A stretch of DNA of 64,000 nt from Micromonospora echinospora (GCF_014203425.1 NZ_JACHJC010000001.1:6465501-6529500), one strand, 5' to 3'; shown: positions 27,254 to 35,800, counted from the stretch's first letter. Notes: a model not told the origin generated them from the letters alone. Numbers and translations: made by a program.

Positions 27254-27328
27254 GCCCCCGTAGCTCAGGGGATAGAGCACCGCCCTCCGGAGGCGGGAGC
27301 GCAGGTTCGAATCCTGCCGGGGGCACCA
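27254..27328 (+). tRNA. tRNA-Arg (anticodon CCG)
   Basis: Full cloverleaf: acceptor GCCCCCG/CGGGGGC, D stem GCTC/GAGC, anticodon stem CCGCC/GGCGG with loop CTCCGGA (anticodon CCG reading CGG), T stem GCAGG/CCTGC with loop TTCGAAT, and encoded CCA. CGG is a major Arg codon in this genome. No integrase gene or duplicated 3' end follows, so it is not visibly used as an attachment site. Confidence 0.97.
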
Positions 27329-27342
27329 GATCGGATCACCGC

Positions 27343-27373
27343 AAGGCCCTTGACCAGCCCGGTCGAGGGCCTT
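27343..27373 (+). terminator. Hairpin terminator after tRNA-Arg
   Basis: AAGGCCCTTGAC (27343-27354) pairs with GTCGAGGGCCTT (27362-27373) with one G-T wobble, 15 bases after the CCA end. Confidence 0.8.
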
Positions 27374-27488
27374 CGTCGTCTCCGGGGTGTGTTGAGCAGT
27401 TGTCCCCGAATTCGGGAATGTACAGGTCACAAGCTGGCTAACCTCGCGGTGAACGGGTCGAACCCCAGCACCTGCGAAGGCGAGCCAG

Positions 27489-29501
27489 TTGCCCGAGACT
27501 CCGTTGACCAACCGCCCCAAGATGCACACGGGCGTTCCCTCCTCCCTGACCACCGCGCAACGGTGGGTCCTGCGCGGCACCGCCGTCGCCGACGCCCCCT
27601 GCGGGCTGTGGTTCCTCGAAGCGGTGGCCGGCCGTACCGGCACCACGCCGGACGAGCCGATCGACGCGACGGTGGAGGAGCTGATCTCGCGCGGCTTCCT
27701 CGTCGACACCGCCGCCGGGCTGCGGCTGGCCTCGATCGCGCTGCGCGACGACGTACTGCGGGACACCCCGCCCTCGGTACGTCAGGCGCTGCGCGAGGCG
27801 GCGGCCGAGGTGCTCGCCGACGCCGGGCGCCCGGCCCAGGCCGCCCGGCAGCTCCTGCGGGTCCTGCCCGCGGTGAGCCGGTCCGCCCGGGCGCTGGCCG
27901 CGCGGCTGGCGGTCGACCCGGCGGTCGGTCCCAGCCTCGCCGCGGATCTGCTGCTGGCCACCCCGGCGCCCGGAGCGGCCGACGCGCGCCTGACCTGGCT
28001 GGTCGACGTCGCCGACAACCTCTACCTGGCCGGCCGGGTGGACGAGACGCTGCGCATGCTGCACCGGGAGGTCGCCGCCGACCGGTACGGGCCACTTCAG
28101 CGGGCGATGCTGCTCGGGCGGCTCGGCGCCTACTACGCGACCCAGCGCCCCTCGCTGTCCCTGACGTACCTCGGGCGGGCGCTGAACCAGGAGCTGGACG
28201 TCGCGGGGCGGAGCTGGACGCTCACCATGCTGGCGTCGCTGGCGGCCCGGTTCGGGCACCCCGACGCCGCCGAGCTGGTGGCGGCGGCGGAGCGGGCGCA
28301 CGAGCGCAGCCCCTCCCCCGGCGGCGCCATCCGGCTGGCCCTGGCGAACGCGGCCCGGGCCACCGCCACCGGCGACCTGCACCGCGCCGCGCGGATCCTG
28401 CGGGAGGTGGACGCGGGCGAGCCGGCCGCCCGTACCCAGGCGATCTTCCTGCGCGTCGACCGGGTGGCGAACCAGATCGCGCTCGGCCGGCACGTCGACG
28501 CGACGACCGCGCTGGACAGCGTCGCCGCGGAGATCGACATGCTCGGCGCGGTGGCGCAGCCGCTGGTGACGGCGCTGGACTGCGTCCTGCGGCTGACCAC
28601 CGGCGAGCTGGCCGAGGCGGAGGCCCGGGCCCGCCTCGCCCTGACCGGACGCGGTGCGGCCCTGCCGGCGCAGGCCCGGGCGGACCTGCTCGCCACTGTC
28701 GTGGAGGTGCTGCTGCGCCGCGGTGAGGTGGCCGCGGCCCGGGAGCTGCTGGCGCGGGAACGCCCCGCGGTGGGCTGGCCCGACGACATGCAGTGGTTCC
28801 GGCTCGGCTGCGCCGCCGCCGGCGACCCGGACCCGGGCCGGCACGCCGCGCTCCTGGGCGCCGCCTTCGCCGTGCCGGACCGCTCGATGGCGCCGGTGCT
28901 GCTGGTACCGCACCACGGTCCGCGACTGGTCCGCGCGGCGCTGGCGCTCGGCGACCGGCGCCGCGCCGAGACTCTCGCCGATCACCTGAAGCGAGCCGCC
29001 GGCATGGCGAACAACGCGCTCTGGCGTGGGGTGGCGCACCAGGTCGACGGGCTGCTGACCGGCGATCCGGCGGCGCTGCGCGCGGCGGTGCGGCTGCTCC
29101 GCACCACCTCCGCCCGGCCGGCCCTGGCCGACGCGCTGCACGACCTGGCGCGGTCGCCCGGGCTGCCGCCCGCGGAGGCGCCCGGCCTGCTCGCCGAGGC
29201 CGCCGCGATGTACACCCGGATGGGCGCCGCGGGCGGCGGGGACGGGACCCGGGACCAGGACGGCACGGCCGCGACCACTGCGGGCGACGACGCCGGCCGC
29301 CCGGCCGTGGCCGCGCTGACCCCCGCCGAGGTACGGGTGGCCGAGCTGCTCGCGATCGGCATGACGAAGCAGGAGGCGGCCCGGGACCTGTTCGTCTCGT
29401 TCCACACCGTCGACACCCACCTGCGCTCGATCTACGCCAAGCTCGGCGTCCACAACCGGGTGGAGCTGGCGCTGGTCTGGGAGTCCCGGGACAACGGCTG
29501 A
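27489..29501 (+). CDS. LuxR-family transcriptional regulator with large helical-repeat region, no P-loop
   Basis: 670 aa. A LuxR/GerE HTH closes the protein (about 608-660: LTPAEVRVAELLAIGMTKQE, then HTVDTHLRSIYAKLGVHNRVELA). The preceding 550 residues are Ala/Leu/Arg helical repeats like the MalT/LAL sensor arm. Unlike true LAL regulators of about 900 aa, no Walker A or NB-ARC/AAA segment is present, so it looks like a LAL that lost its ATPase part. TTG 27489 is the longest start; ATG 27522 is an alternative. A terminator hairpin follows the stop immediately. Target genes unknown; the facing gene is the bicupin. Confidence 0.85.
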   Translation: MPETPLTNRPKMHTGVPSSLTTAQRWVLRGTAVADAPCGLWFLEAVAGRTGTTPDEPIDATVEELISRGFLVDTAAGLRLASIALRDDVLRDTPPSVRQALREAAAEVLADAGRPAQAARQLLRVLPAVSRSARALAARLAVDPAVGPSLAADLLLATPAPGAADARLTWLVDVADNLYLAGRVDETLRMLHREVAADRYGPLQRAMLLGRLGAYYATQRPSLSLTYLGRALNQELDVAGRSWTLTMLASLAARFGHPDAAELVAAAERAHERSPSPGGAIRLALANAARATATGDLHRAARILREVDAGEPAARTQAIFLRVDRVANQIALGRHVDATTALDSVAAEIDMLGAVAQPLVTALDCVLRLTTGELAEAEARARLALTGRGAALPAQARADLLATVVEVLLRRGEVAAARELLARERPAVGWPDDMQWFRLGCAAAGDPDPGRHAALLGAAFAVPDRSMAPVLLVPHHGPRLVRAALALGDRRRAETLADHLKRAAGMANNALWRGVAHQVDGLLTGDPAALRAAVRLLRTTSARPALADALHDLARSPGLPPAEAPGLLAEAAAMYTRMGAAGGGDGTRDQDGTAATTAGDDAGRPAVAALTPAEVRVAELLAIGMTKQEAARDLFVSFHTVDTHLRSIYAKLGVHNRVELALVWESRDNG

Positions 29502-29533
29502 GCGCGGACGCCACCGGGTCGTGGCGTCCGCGC
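29502..29533. terminator. Bidirectional terminator between the LuxR and bicupin genes
   Basis: Perfect 13-bp arms GCGCGGACGCCAC (29502-29514) and GTGGCGTCCGCGC (29521-29533), loop CGGGTC, between convergent stops at 29501 and 29546. Confidence 0.88.
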
Positions 29534-29545
29534 CCAGCCGCGTTC

Positions 29546-30697
29546 TCAGTGCCGCTGCAGCGGGCTCTTCGTCTTCGGAAGCGCCTCGATCAGCTCGCGT
29601 GGCACGTTGATCGTGTCCGCGACCACCTCCGGCGGGACGTTCGCCAGCCACTGGGCGAGCGACACGTCCTCGAACTTCGCGGTCCGGAACAGCTCCAGGT
29701 AGACGAAGGGCTTGTCGCCGATGTTCTCGATGTAGTGGCCCATCGAGATCGGCACGTAGCCCACGTCGCCGGTCTCCATGTTGAAGGTGCGTGCGGTGCC
29801 GTGGTTGGCGAAGACGCCCATGCGTCCCTTGCCCGAGATCACGTACTGCATCTCCGCGCCGTTCGGGTGCCAGTGCAGTTCCCGCATCGCGCCGGGCTCG
29901 ATCTCCACCATGGCGACGGTGGTGGTGATCGCCGCGGCGAAGTTGCTCGAGTCGGCGATCCGTACGCTGCCGCCCTCGAACTTCTCCGGCGTCTGGGCGA
30001 GCAGGCTGTGCTTGAACGTTCGGGGTACGTCGCCGGTGGGGCTGAAGACCCGGTCCTCGGCCAGCGGCGGCGGACTCTGGCCCGGGAAGATGTACCGCTC
30101 GGACTCGGCCGGGAAGTTGGCCATCTGCTGCATCGTCCAGCCGAAGTTCTTGGCGATGACCTCCCTCGGCACGTGCGAGAAGAAGTCGGTCACCTGAAAC
30201 GTCGCGTCCTCGGAGTAGCAGCCGTCGTCGAAGACGAGCAGGAACTCCACGCCCTCGTCGTGCGCCTGGATGTGGTGCGGGATGCCGGCCGGGAAGTACC
30301 AGAGGTCACCCGCCTTGACGTCCTCCAGGAAGTTGCGGCCCTCCTGGTCCACGGCGGCGATCCGGCAGCTGCCGGTGAGGACGAAGGCCCACTCGGACTG
30401 GATGTGCCAGTGCAGTTCCCGGTACGCGCCGGGGTTGAGCTTCATGTTCACGATCGCCAGGTCGTGGGCGATCGGCAGGAGACGGTTGGTGACCTCCCGG
30501 GTCCAGCCGCCGCTCTCCTGGCGGGTGTGCGACAGCGAGAACGGAAACACCAGGTTGGGCATGAGCCCGTTGTCGGTCGACGGCGGATTCACCAGGTCCG
30601 GATGTGACTTGTCGATCGCCGGATTGCGCGGGACCGTTCCGACCATCTGGTGGTCCTTGGGCGATCCCATTCTGCGGCCGTCAGTGGAACTGGGCAT
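29546..30697 (-). CDS. oxdC: Oxalate decarboxylase-like bicupin
   Basis: 383 aa with two cupin domains. The N-terminal one has AYRELHWHIQSEWAFVLTG and PAGIPHHIQA; the C-terminal one has AMRELHWHPNGAEMQYVISG and PISMGHYIEN. Each supplies the three His and one Glu that bind Mn in OxdC (oxalate to formate plus CO2). ATG at 30697 is preceded by GGAAGG. It overlaps the upstream small membrane protein gene by 17 bp, so the pair is coupled. No signal peptide: cytosolic. Oxalate oxidases and other bicupins share this plan, and the lid sequence that separates them was not resolved here. Confidence 0.85.
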   Translation of the reverse strand: MPSSTDGRRMGSPKDHQMVGTVPRNPAIDKSHPDLVNPPSTDNGLMPNLVFPFSLSHTRQESGGWTREVTNRLLPIAHDLAIVNMKLNPGAYRELHWHIQSEWAFVLTGSCRIAAVDQEGRNFLEDVKAGDLWYFPAGIPHHIQAHDEGVEFLLVFDDGCYSEDATFQVTDFFSHVPREVIAKNFGWTMQQMANFPAESERYIFPGQSPPPLAEDRVFSPTGDVPRTFKHSLLAQTPEKFEGGSVRIADSSNFAAAITTTVAMVEIEPGAMRELHWHPNGAEMQYVISGKGRMGVFANHGTARTFNMETGDVGYVPISMGHYIENIGDKPFVYLELFRTAKFEDVSLAQWLANVPPEVVADTINVPRELIEALPKTKSPLQRH

Positions 30698-30926
30698 GAC
30701 GAATTTCCTTCCGGGTGTGGGCTGCCTCGTCGGCGGCCCGGGACGGGACGAACAACGCCCGCAGGTGCTCTGGGCTCTGAAAGGCCACCGCGAGCGGAAT
30801 CGCGACACAGAGGAACAGCGACGCCGCAATGCTCCAGACCGGAGCATCCGTGGCGACTCCGGCGACGGCCAGCGTCGCGATCGAATAGAACGTGACGCGG
30901 AGTCTGGCGACGGGGAGCACGAACAT
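30681..30926 (-). CDS. Small two-span membrane protein coupled to the bicupin
   Basis: 81 aa starting MFVLPVARLRVTFYS at the ATG 30926, with an AAGGAGG ribosome site. Two hydrophobic segments (about 11-28 and 31-49) are followed by a hydrophilic tail rich in Arg, Glu and His. It overlaps oxdC by 17 bp and is therefore its translational partner. I do not recognise a family; a role in membrane association or transport of the bicupin substrate is only an inference. Confidence 0.7.
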   Translation of the reverse strand: MFVLPVARLRVTFYSIATLAVAGVATDAPVWSIAASLFLCVAIPLAVAFQSPEHLRALFVPSRAADEAAHTRKEIRHAQFH

Positions 30927-30998
30927 GCGCTCGGCCTCCTTCGGCTTCGAGTCTTGCCGCCGAGACGCAATTGCGATGCTGCCGAATCGGATACGAAT

Positions 30999-31026
30999 GG
31001 TGAATAACGCGATCGCGCTATTCACC
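30999..31026. promoter_or_regulatory. 28-bp near-perfect palindrome in a divergent promoter
   Basis: GGTGAATA (30999-31006) and TATTCACC (31019-31026) flank CGCGATCGCG; 13 of 14 base pairs of the dyad match. It lies 72 bp from the small membrane protein start and 87 bp from the DUF1275 start, in a locally AT-rich divergent region, as expected for a dimeric repressor or activator site serving both sides. Confidence 0.65.
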
Positions 31027-31113
31027 GGAAACGACAGGAAACACTTTTCCCGGCACTTCCGCGCATCGCGCGCACCAGCGGTTTCACGGGCGCAGCCAGG
31101 GGTAGGGAGGGCG

Positions 31114-31845
31114 ATGTCCAACAACGCTGAGGATCGCTGGCGGGTGGGGGAATACGACTTCCACGTACCGTTTCTGGCGCTTGCGCTCGCCACCGGCCTC
31201 GCCGGTGTGGTCGACGCATTCTCATTCCTCAAGTACAAGGTGTTCGTGGGTATTCAGACCGGCAACGTGGCGTTCGTCGGAATGGGTGCCGCCGATCACT
31301 TTCCGCCCTGGCCGGCAGCGGTGGCGTCACTTGTCGCGTTCGGCCTCGGTGGCCTGCTCGGCGCCGGGATCCGCCGCCTGCGCCCGGCCGGCCCGCTGAC
31401 TCCGCCGGGCATGGAACTGCTCGCCATGCTGGCGCTGCTGGTGCTCTGGGGGCTGGTGGACCGGTCCCTCGACTCGGGTCGCGACTCGCTGACCGAGCGC
31501 ACCGTCCTGGCCGCGCTGCTGGCGTTCCCGGTCGGCATCCTCGGCGGGCTCATCGTCCGCACGTTCGGCGTGCAGACCGCCACGTCGTACCAGACCGGAA
31601 CCGTGCTGCGCACCACGAAGGGCATCGCCGACTGGGTGTTCGAGCCGGAGGGCCGGGCCGCGGCCGGGCGGCTCGCCGCGACCGGCCTGCTCTGCCTGGT
31701 CAGCTACGCGATCGGCGGGTTCGTGGGTGCGGCCACCGAGACCCGCCCGATCTGGACCATGATCGTCACCTGGGGCCTGGCCGTCGTGCTCATCGCGTCC
31801 ACCTGGGGCAAGCACCCGCCGGCGGCGGTGACCCGGCGGCGCTGA
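31114..31845 (+). CDS. DUF1275 (YoaK-like) membrane protein
   Basis: 243 aa from ATG 31114 with GGGAGG upstream. Six to seven hydrophobic segments. The family marks are visible: TGLAGVVDAFSFLKYKVFVG, IQTGNVAFVGM (TGN motif) and FGVQTATSYQTGTV. DUF1275 proteins are integral cytoplasmic-membrane proteins of unknown transport function. It is divergent from the bicupin operon across a palindrome that may control both. Confidence 0.88.
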   Translation: MSNNAEDRWRVGEYDFHVPFLALALATGLAGVVDAFSFLKYKVFVGIQTGNVAFVGMGAADHFPPWPAAVASLVAFGLGGLLGAGIRRLRPAGPLTPPGMELLAMLALLVLWGLVDRSLDSGRDSLTERTVLAALLAFPVGILGGLIVRTFGVQTATSYQTGTVLRTTKGIADWVFEPEGRAAAGRLAATGLLCLVSYAIGGFVGAATETRPIWTMIVTWGLAVVLIASTWGKHPPAAVTRRR

Positions 31846-31857
31846 CGCGCACCGGGC

Positions 31858-32817
31858 TCACCCGGCCTCGCGCCGGGCCTTGGCGCGCCGCTTGCCCTCG
31901 TGCATCGCCTGTACCCGGGCCACCGGAATGGTCCGCCCCTGCTCGACCAGATCCGCCGGCAGCCGCTGCGGCGCGGGCAGCGCCTGCGCCCAGGGATCCC
32001 GGTCGCCCAGCAGCGCGGGCACGCTCCGCACGGTGAAGTCGGCCGGGCTCGCGCTCTCCAGGTCGGTCCAGCCCACCGGGTACGACACCGGGGCGCCGGG
32101 CCGGATCCGCGGGCTGTAGGCGGCCACCACTGTCGCCCCGTACGCCCGGGTGGAGTCGACGAAGACGCGGCCGCCGCGGTCGGCGACGATGAACGCGGTG
32201 GTCGCGGCCGCCGGGTCGAGCCGTTCGGTACGGACGGCGAGCGCCCGCGTCGCGGCGGCGGCCTCCTCCGCCGTGGTGGCCGGGTCGACCGGCACGATCA
32301 CGTGCAGCCCCTTCGCCCCGCTCGTCTTCACCGCGCCGACCAGCCCGGCGTCGGCGAGCGCCTGCCGGACCAGCAGCGCGACCCGCACGGCGGCCGGGAA
32401 CGAGTCCCCCTCCGGCGGGTCCAGGTCGAGCACCAGGTGGGTCGGGTGCTCGGGCTGCCCGGCGCGGCCGAGCGTCGGGTGGTACTCGACCGCCCGCTGG
32501 TTGGCGAACCAGAGCAGCGTCCGCCGGTCGTCGCAGAGGGCGTACGAGATCCGCCGGTGCGACGCCTCGGCCCACACCTCGGTGCGGCGGACCCACTCGG
32601 GCGTGTACTTCGGCAGGTTCTTCTGCATGAACGGCTCCTGGCCGGGCCGCACGCGCAGCACCGACAGCGGCCGGTCGCGCAGTTCCGGCAGGATCCGGTC
32701 GCACATCGCGTCGAGGTAGTCGACCAGGTCGCGTTTGGTCGCGCCGGCACCGTCGAACAGCGGCTGGTCGAGGTTGGTCAGCGACACTCCGGCCCGGGTC
32801 TCGTCGGCTGCGCCCAT
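31858..32817 (-). CDS. Stand-alone LigD-type polymerase/primase domain
   Basis: 319 aa belonging to the archaeo-eukaryotic primase-like polymerase domain of LigD, used in bacterial non-homologous end joining to fill ends, often with ribonucleotides. Catalytic LVLDLDPPEG carries the two Asp, and KTSGAKGLHVIVP the SxxxGxH phosphate loop. No ligase or 3'-phosphoesterase domain is fused, and no ku or lig gene is nearby, so partners must be elsewhere. ATG 32817 follows GGAAGGTGG. Confidence 0.9.
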   Translation of the reverse strand: MGAADETRAGVSLTNLDQPLFDGAGATKRDLVDYLDAMCDRILPELRDRPLSVLRVRPGQEPFMQKNLPKYTPEWVRRTEVWAEASHRRISYALCDDRRTLLWFANQRAVEYHPTLGRAGQPEHPTHLVLDLDPPEGDSFPAAVRVALLVRQALADAGLVGAVKTSGAKGLHVIVPVDPATTAEEAAAATRALAVRTERLDPAAATTAFIVADRGGRVFVDSTRAYGATVVAAYSPRIRPGAPVSYPVGWTDLESASPADFTVRSVPALLGDRDPWAQALPAPQRLPADLVEQGRTIPVARVQAMHEGKRRAKARREAG

Positions 32818-32906
32818 CGGACCACCTTCCCGGGCCGGGCCCGGCTCGGCAACCCCGACACGGTGCCCGGCGCACTTCGGCGGCCGGCACCTGCGACGAT
32901 CGGGGC

Positions 32907-33308
32907 GTGGGCGAGGAAGAGGCGAACCGGTGCGGGTCCGGCCCGGCGGAGCAGGCGAGCGCCTGCACGGTGCGGGAGGCGCTGGACCGGGTGGGCGGGA
33001 AGTGGGCCATCGGCATCCTGATCGCCGCCTCGGCCGGCCCGGTCCGCTTCACCGAGCTGGAGCGCCGGGTGGAGGGGATCAGCCGCCGGATGCTCACGCT
33101 GACGCTGCGCAACCTGGAACGGGACGGGCTGCTGCACCGGCACGTCCACCCCTGTGTGCCGCCGAAGGTCGAGTACACGGCCACCCCGATGGCCCGCGAG
33201 CTGCACGACTCTCTGGTGGCGCTGACCAGTTGGGCCGAGCGGCACCGGGAGGCGATCAGCGCGGCCCGGGCCGAGTACGACAGCAGGCACGGCCGCCCAC
33301 CGGCCTGA
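32907..33308 (+). CDS. HxlR-family transcriptional regulator
   Basis: 133 aa. Winged helix with the family's conserved N-terminal region CTVREALDRVGGKWAIGIL (about 20-38), RFTELERRVEGISRRMLTLTLRNLERDGL and the wing ending EYTATPMARELHDSL. HxlR proteins often sense aldehydes or redox state through a conserved Cys near residue 20, present here. GTG start at 32907. Its stop is 1 bp from that of the convergent FAD monooxygenase gene; targets are not shown. Confidence 0.9.
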   Translation: MGEEEANRCGSGPAEQASACTVREALDRVGGKWAIGILIAASAGPVRFTELERRVEGISRRMLTLTLRNLERDGLLHRHVHPCVPPKVEYTATPMARELHDSLVALTSWAERHREAISAARAEYDSRHGRPPA

Positions 33309-33309
33309 C

Positions 33310-34488
33310 TCAGTCCCGTACCCGCGTCGCCCAGTCGATGTGGTGGTCGAACAGCCAGGCCTGGGCGGCGCCGCCGTCGCGCGCCAGGTAGCGGGCGGCG
33401 AGCGGCATGCCCAGGTCCCGGACCAGCCGTCCGACAGGGCCGGCGACCTTCGTGGTGCTGGTCCGCCGCCCCTGCGCGACGACCCGCTCCACCCGGTCAC
33501 GACGCAGCCGCTCGTAGGCCCGGAACGCGGCCGGCACGTCCGGCAGGTCGCGCAGGCAGCGGGCGAGCTGGACGGCGTCCTCGAAGGCCATCGCCGCGCC
33601 CTGCCCGGAGGAGGGGGCGGCGGTGTGCGCCGCGTCGCCGATCACGATCATGCGATCGCGGTGCCAGACCGGCACCGAGGGCAGGTCGTACGTCGGCCAG
33701 CCGTACTCGATCCGCGCGGTGTGGTCGAGGATCCGCGCCGCCGGTCCCGGATCGGCTGCGAGCAGCGCGCGCAGCCGGGACCGGGCCTCGTCCGGGCCGA
33801 TCGCGGCGAGCTGCTCCCGGCTCGGCTCGACCGGCTGCGGCGGGTTGGCGAACCACCAGACCTCGTCCTCCCCCACCACGATCCAGCAGAAGAAGCAGCG
33901 CCGGCCGAACATCATCTGCATCACGCCGCGCTCGTCGGGCAGGCGCAGCCCTCGGGCGAAGCCACCGGCGTTCAGCAGCGGCACGTAGCGCGGCGCGGGC
34001 GCGGCCGGGTCGATCAGCGCGCGGACCCGGGAGCGCAGCCCGTCGGCGCCGACGAGCAGGTCACCGTGGGCGGTCCGGCCGTCGGCGAACCGGGCGGTCA
34101 CCCCGCCGCCGGTCGTCTCGGCACCGGTCAGCCGCGCGCCGTGGACGAACTCGACGCCCCGGCGCAGCGCCTCGTCGCGCAGTGCCCGGTAGAGGTCGGA
34201 ACGGCCGACGGTACGGCTGCCGGGGGCGCCGAACTCGGCGAGCCGGCGCCCTCTGTGGTTGTGCATGAGCATCCGGGGTGTCGGGTGTCCGAGCCCGGCC
34301 ACCAGGTCGTCGAGGTCGATCGCGCGCAGCGCGTCGAGCCCGTTGGCCGAGAGCGTGAGGAACGCGCCCACCCCGACCGCGTCACGCGGGTACGCCTCGT
34401 ACACCGAGGCATCGATGCCGGCGCGCCGCAGCGCCATGGCGGCGACCGGGCCGGCCAGCCCGGCGCCGACGACGACAACATTAGTCAT
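33310..34488 (-). CDS. FAD-dependent monooxygenase (PHBH/TetX-like)
   Basis: 392 aa: N-terminal FAD dinucleotide fold VVVVGAGLAGPVAAMALRRAG (about 4-24), the DG motif LVGADGLRSRVR (about 153-164) and the second FAD motif IGDAAHTAAPSSGQGAAMAFEDA (about 275-297). These define class A flavin hydroxylases, which act on aromatics or antibiotics. ATG 34488 lies inside an operator-like palindrome. The divergent PadR gene is the likely regulator. The substrate cannot be told from sequence. Confidence 0.88.
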   Translation of the reverse strand: MTNVVVVGAGLAGPVAAMALRRAGIDASVYEAYPRDAVGVGAFLTLSANGLDALRAIDLDDLVAGLGHPTPRMLMHNHRGRRLAEFGAPGSRTVGRSDLYRALRDEALRRGVEFVHGARLTGAETTGGGVTARFADGRTAHGDLLVGADGLRSRVRALIDPAAPAPRYVPLLNAGGFARGLRLPDERGVMQMMFGRRCFFCWIVVGEDEVWWFANPPQPVEPSREQLAAIGPDEARSRLRALLAADPGPAARILDHTARIEYGWPTYDLPSVPVWHRDRMIVIGDAAHTAAPSSGQGAAMAFEDAVQLARCLRDLPDVPAAFRAYERLRRDRVERVVAQGRRTSTTKVAGPVGRLVRDLGMPLAARYLARDGGAAQAWLFDHHIDWATRVRD

Positions 34489-34513
34489 GTAATGACTATA
34501 CATAGAATGACTA
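34482..34513. promoter_or_regulatory. PadR-type operator overlapping the monooxygenase start
   Basis: TAGTCAT (34482-34488) and ATGACTA (34492-34498) are exact inverted arms, and a further ATGACTA follows at 34507-34513, 15 bp on. The first arm contains the start codon of the monooxygenase; the divergent PadR gene starts at 34545. Position predicts repression of both. Confidence 0.6.
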
Positions 34514-34544
34514 TGCCGCGACAGGGGGCACCTAGGGTGGGGCC

Positions 34545-35135
34545 ATGACGGTTCGTCGCTCGCCGCTGGCGATGATGGTGCTGGCCCTCCTGGTCGAGGA
34601 GCCGATGCACGCGTACCGGATGCAGCAGCTCATCCGGGAGCGGGAGAAGCAGGACGTGGTGAACGTCGCGCAGCGCAACAGCATCTACCAGACCATCGAG
34701 CGGCTGCGCCGGGACGAGCTGATCCGGGTCGCCGAGACCAGGCGCGAGGAGGGACGGCCGGAGCGCACCGTGTACGCGCTCACGCCAGCCGGCCGCCGCA
34801 CGCTCGACGGGTGGCTCGCCGACGCGCTCGCCACCCCCGCCCGGGAGTTCCCGGAGTTCCCCGCCGCGCTGTCGTTCCTGCCGATCCTGCCGCCCGAGGA
34901 GGCGGCCCGGCGGCTCGACCAGCGGGCCGCCGCCATCGAGGCACGGTTGCGCGAGCGTGAGGCGGCACTGGCCGGGGTACGACTGCCCCGGCTCTTCCTG
35001 ATCGAGGACGAATACCAGCTCACAGTGCTCCGCGCCGAACTGGACTGGGTACGCGGGCTCGTCGCCGACCTGCGCTCCGGCACGCTCACCTGGTCGGGCG
35101 AGTGGCTGGCGGACTGGACCGGCACATCGTCCTGA
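34545..35135 (+). CDS. PadR-family transcriptional regulator
   Basis: 196 aa. N-terminal winged helix (about 1-95) with PLAMMVLALLVEEPMHAYRM, NSIYQTIERLRRDELI and RTVYALTPAGRRTLDGWL, the PadR signature, then a C-terminal Vir-like helical dimerisation domain (DEYQLTVLRAELDWVRGL). ATG 34545. Divergent from the FAD monooxygenase, with a palindrome between the two. Confidence 0.92.
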   Translation: MTVRRSPLAMMVLALLVEEPMHAYRMQQLIREREKQDVVNVAQRNSIYQTIERLRRDELIRVAETRREEGRPERTVYALTPAGRRTLDGWLADALATPAREFPEFPAALSFLPILPPEEAARRLDQRAAAIEARLREREAALAGVRLPRLFLIEDEYQLTVLRAELDWVRGLVADLRSGTLTWSGEWLADWTGTSS

Positions 35136-35178
35136 TCCTGCGGAAACGGGCCTTTGTGGCGAACACCACGCCCCTGAT

Positions 35179-35213
35179 CTGACCGATCGGTCAGCACCTG
35201 ACCGATCGGTCAG
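35179..35213. promoter_or_regulatory. Twin TetR operators
   Basis: Two identical perfect 16-bp palindromes CTGACCGATCGGTCAG at 35179-35194 and 35198-35213, with centres 19 bp apart, ending 14 bp before the TetR start. Almost certainly the autoregulatory site of the TetR-MMPL operon. Confidence 0.85.
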
Positions 35214-35227
35214 GCATGCTGGAGGAC

Positions 35228-35773
35228 ATGGCGCGCCCGACCCCGGCCACCCACGACGAGCTGCTCACCGCGGCGGCTCGCCGGTTCGCCGTCACCGGCT
35301 ACAAGGGCACCTCGCTCCAGGACATCGCCCGCGAGGTCGGCTGCTCCAAAGCCACAGTGCTCTACCACTTCGCCAGCAAGGACGCGCTGCTCGGTGAGCT
35401 GATGGCCCCGGCCATCGCGATGCTGGAGGAACTCGACGCCCGGATCGCCGAGCACACCGGCGCGGACGCCCAACGCGTCGCGGCGGAAGGCTTCGTCGAC
35501 CTGGCGGTCCGCTTCCGCCGCGAGATCGCGCTGCTGCGGGGCGAGTTCTCCGACCTGCTCCAGCAGCCCACGTTCATGCACATCCAGCAGATCTCCGAAC
35601 GGCTGGTCGCGGCGTTCGCCGGCTTCTCCGACCGGCCCGAGGCCCGCGTCGCGGCGCTCGTCGTGCTCGCCGGCATCGCCGAGACCTGCGGCGAATTCCT
35701 GGACATCCCGGACGAACAGCTCCGTCCCGCGCTGCTCGCCGTGGCGTACCGCGCGCTCGAAGTCTCCAACTGA
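35228..35773 (+). CDS. TetR-family transcriptional regulator
   Basis: 181 aa; HTH at about 10-55 (ELLTAAARRFAVTGYKGTSL, EVGCSKATVLYHFASKDAL). The ATG at 35228 is chosen because GGAGG precedes it; a further ATG at 35216 would touch the operator. 27 bp upstream of the MMPL gene, so it should repress its own operon until a ligand binds. Ligand unknown. Confidence 0.92.
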   Translation: MARPTPATHDELLTAAARRFAVTGYKGTSLQDIAREVGCSKATVLYHFASKDALLGELMAPAIAMLEELDARIAEHTGADAQRVAAEGFVDLAVRFRREIALLRGEFSDLLQQPTFMHIQQISERLVAAFAGFSDRPEARVAALVVLAGIAETCGEFLDIPDEQLRPALLAVAYRALEVSN

Positions 35774-35800
35774 TCCGAACCCCGAGGACAAGGAAGGTCC

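Noticed and set aside
27254..27328. tRNA-Arg as an attachment site of an integrated element
   Set aside because: No integrase, no duplicated tRNA 3' end within the window, and the following genes look chromosomal.
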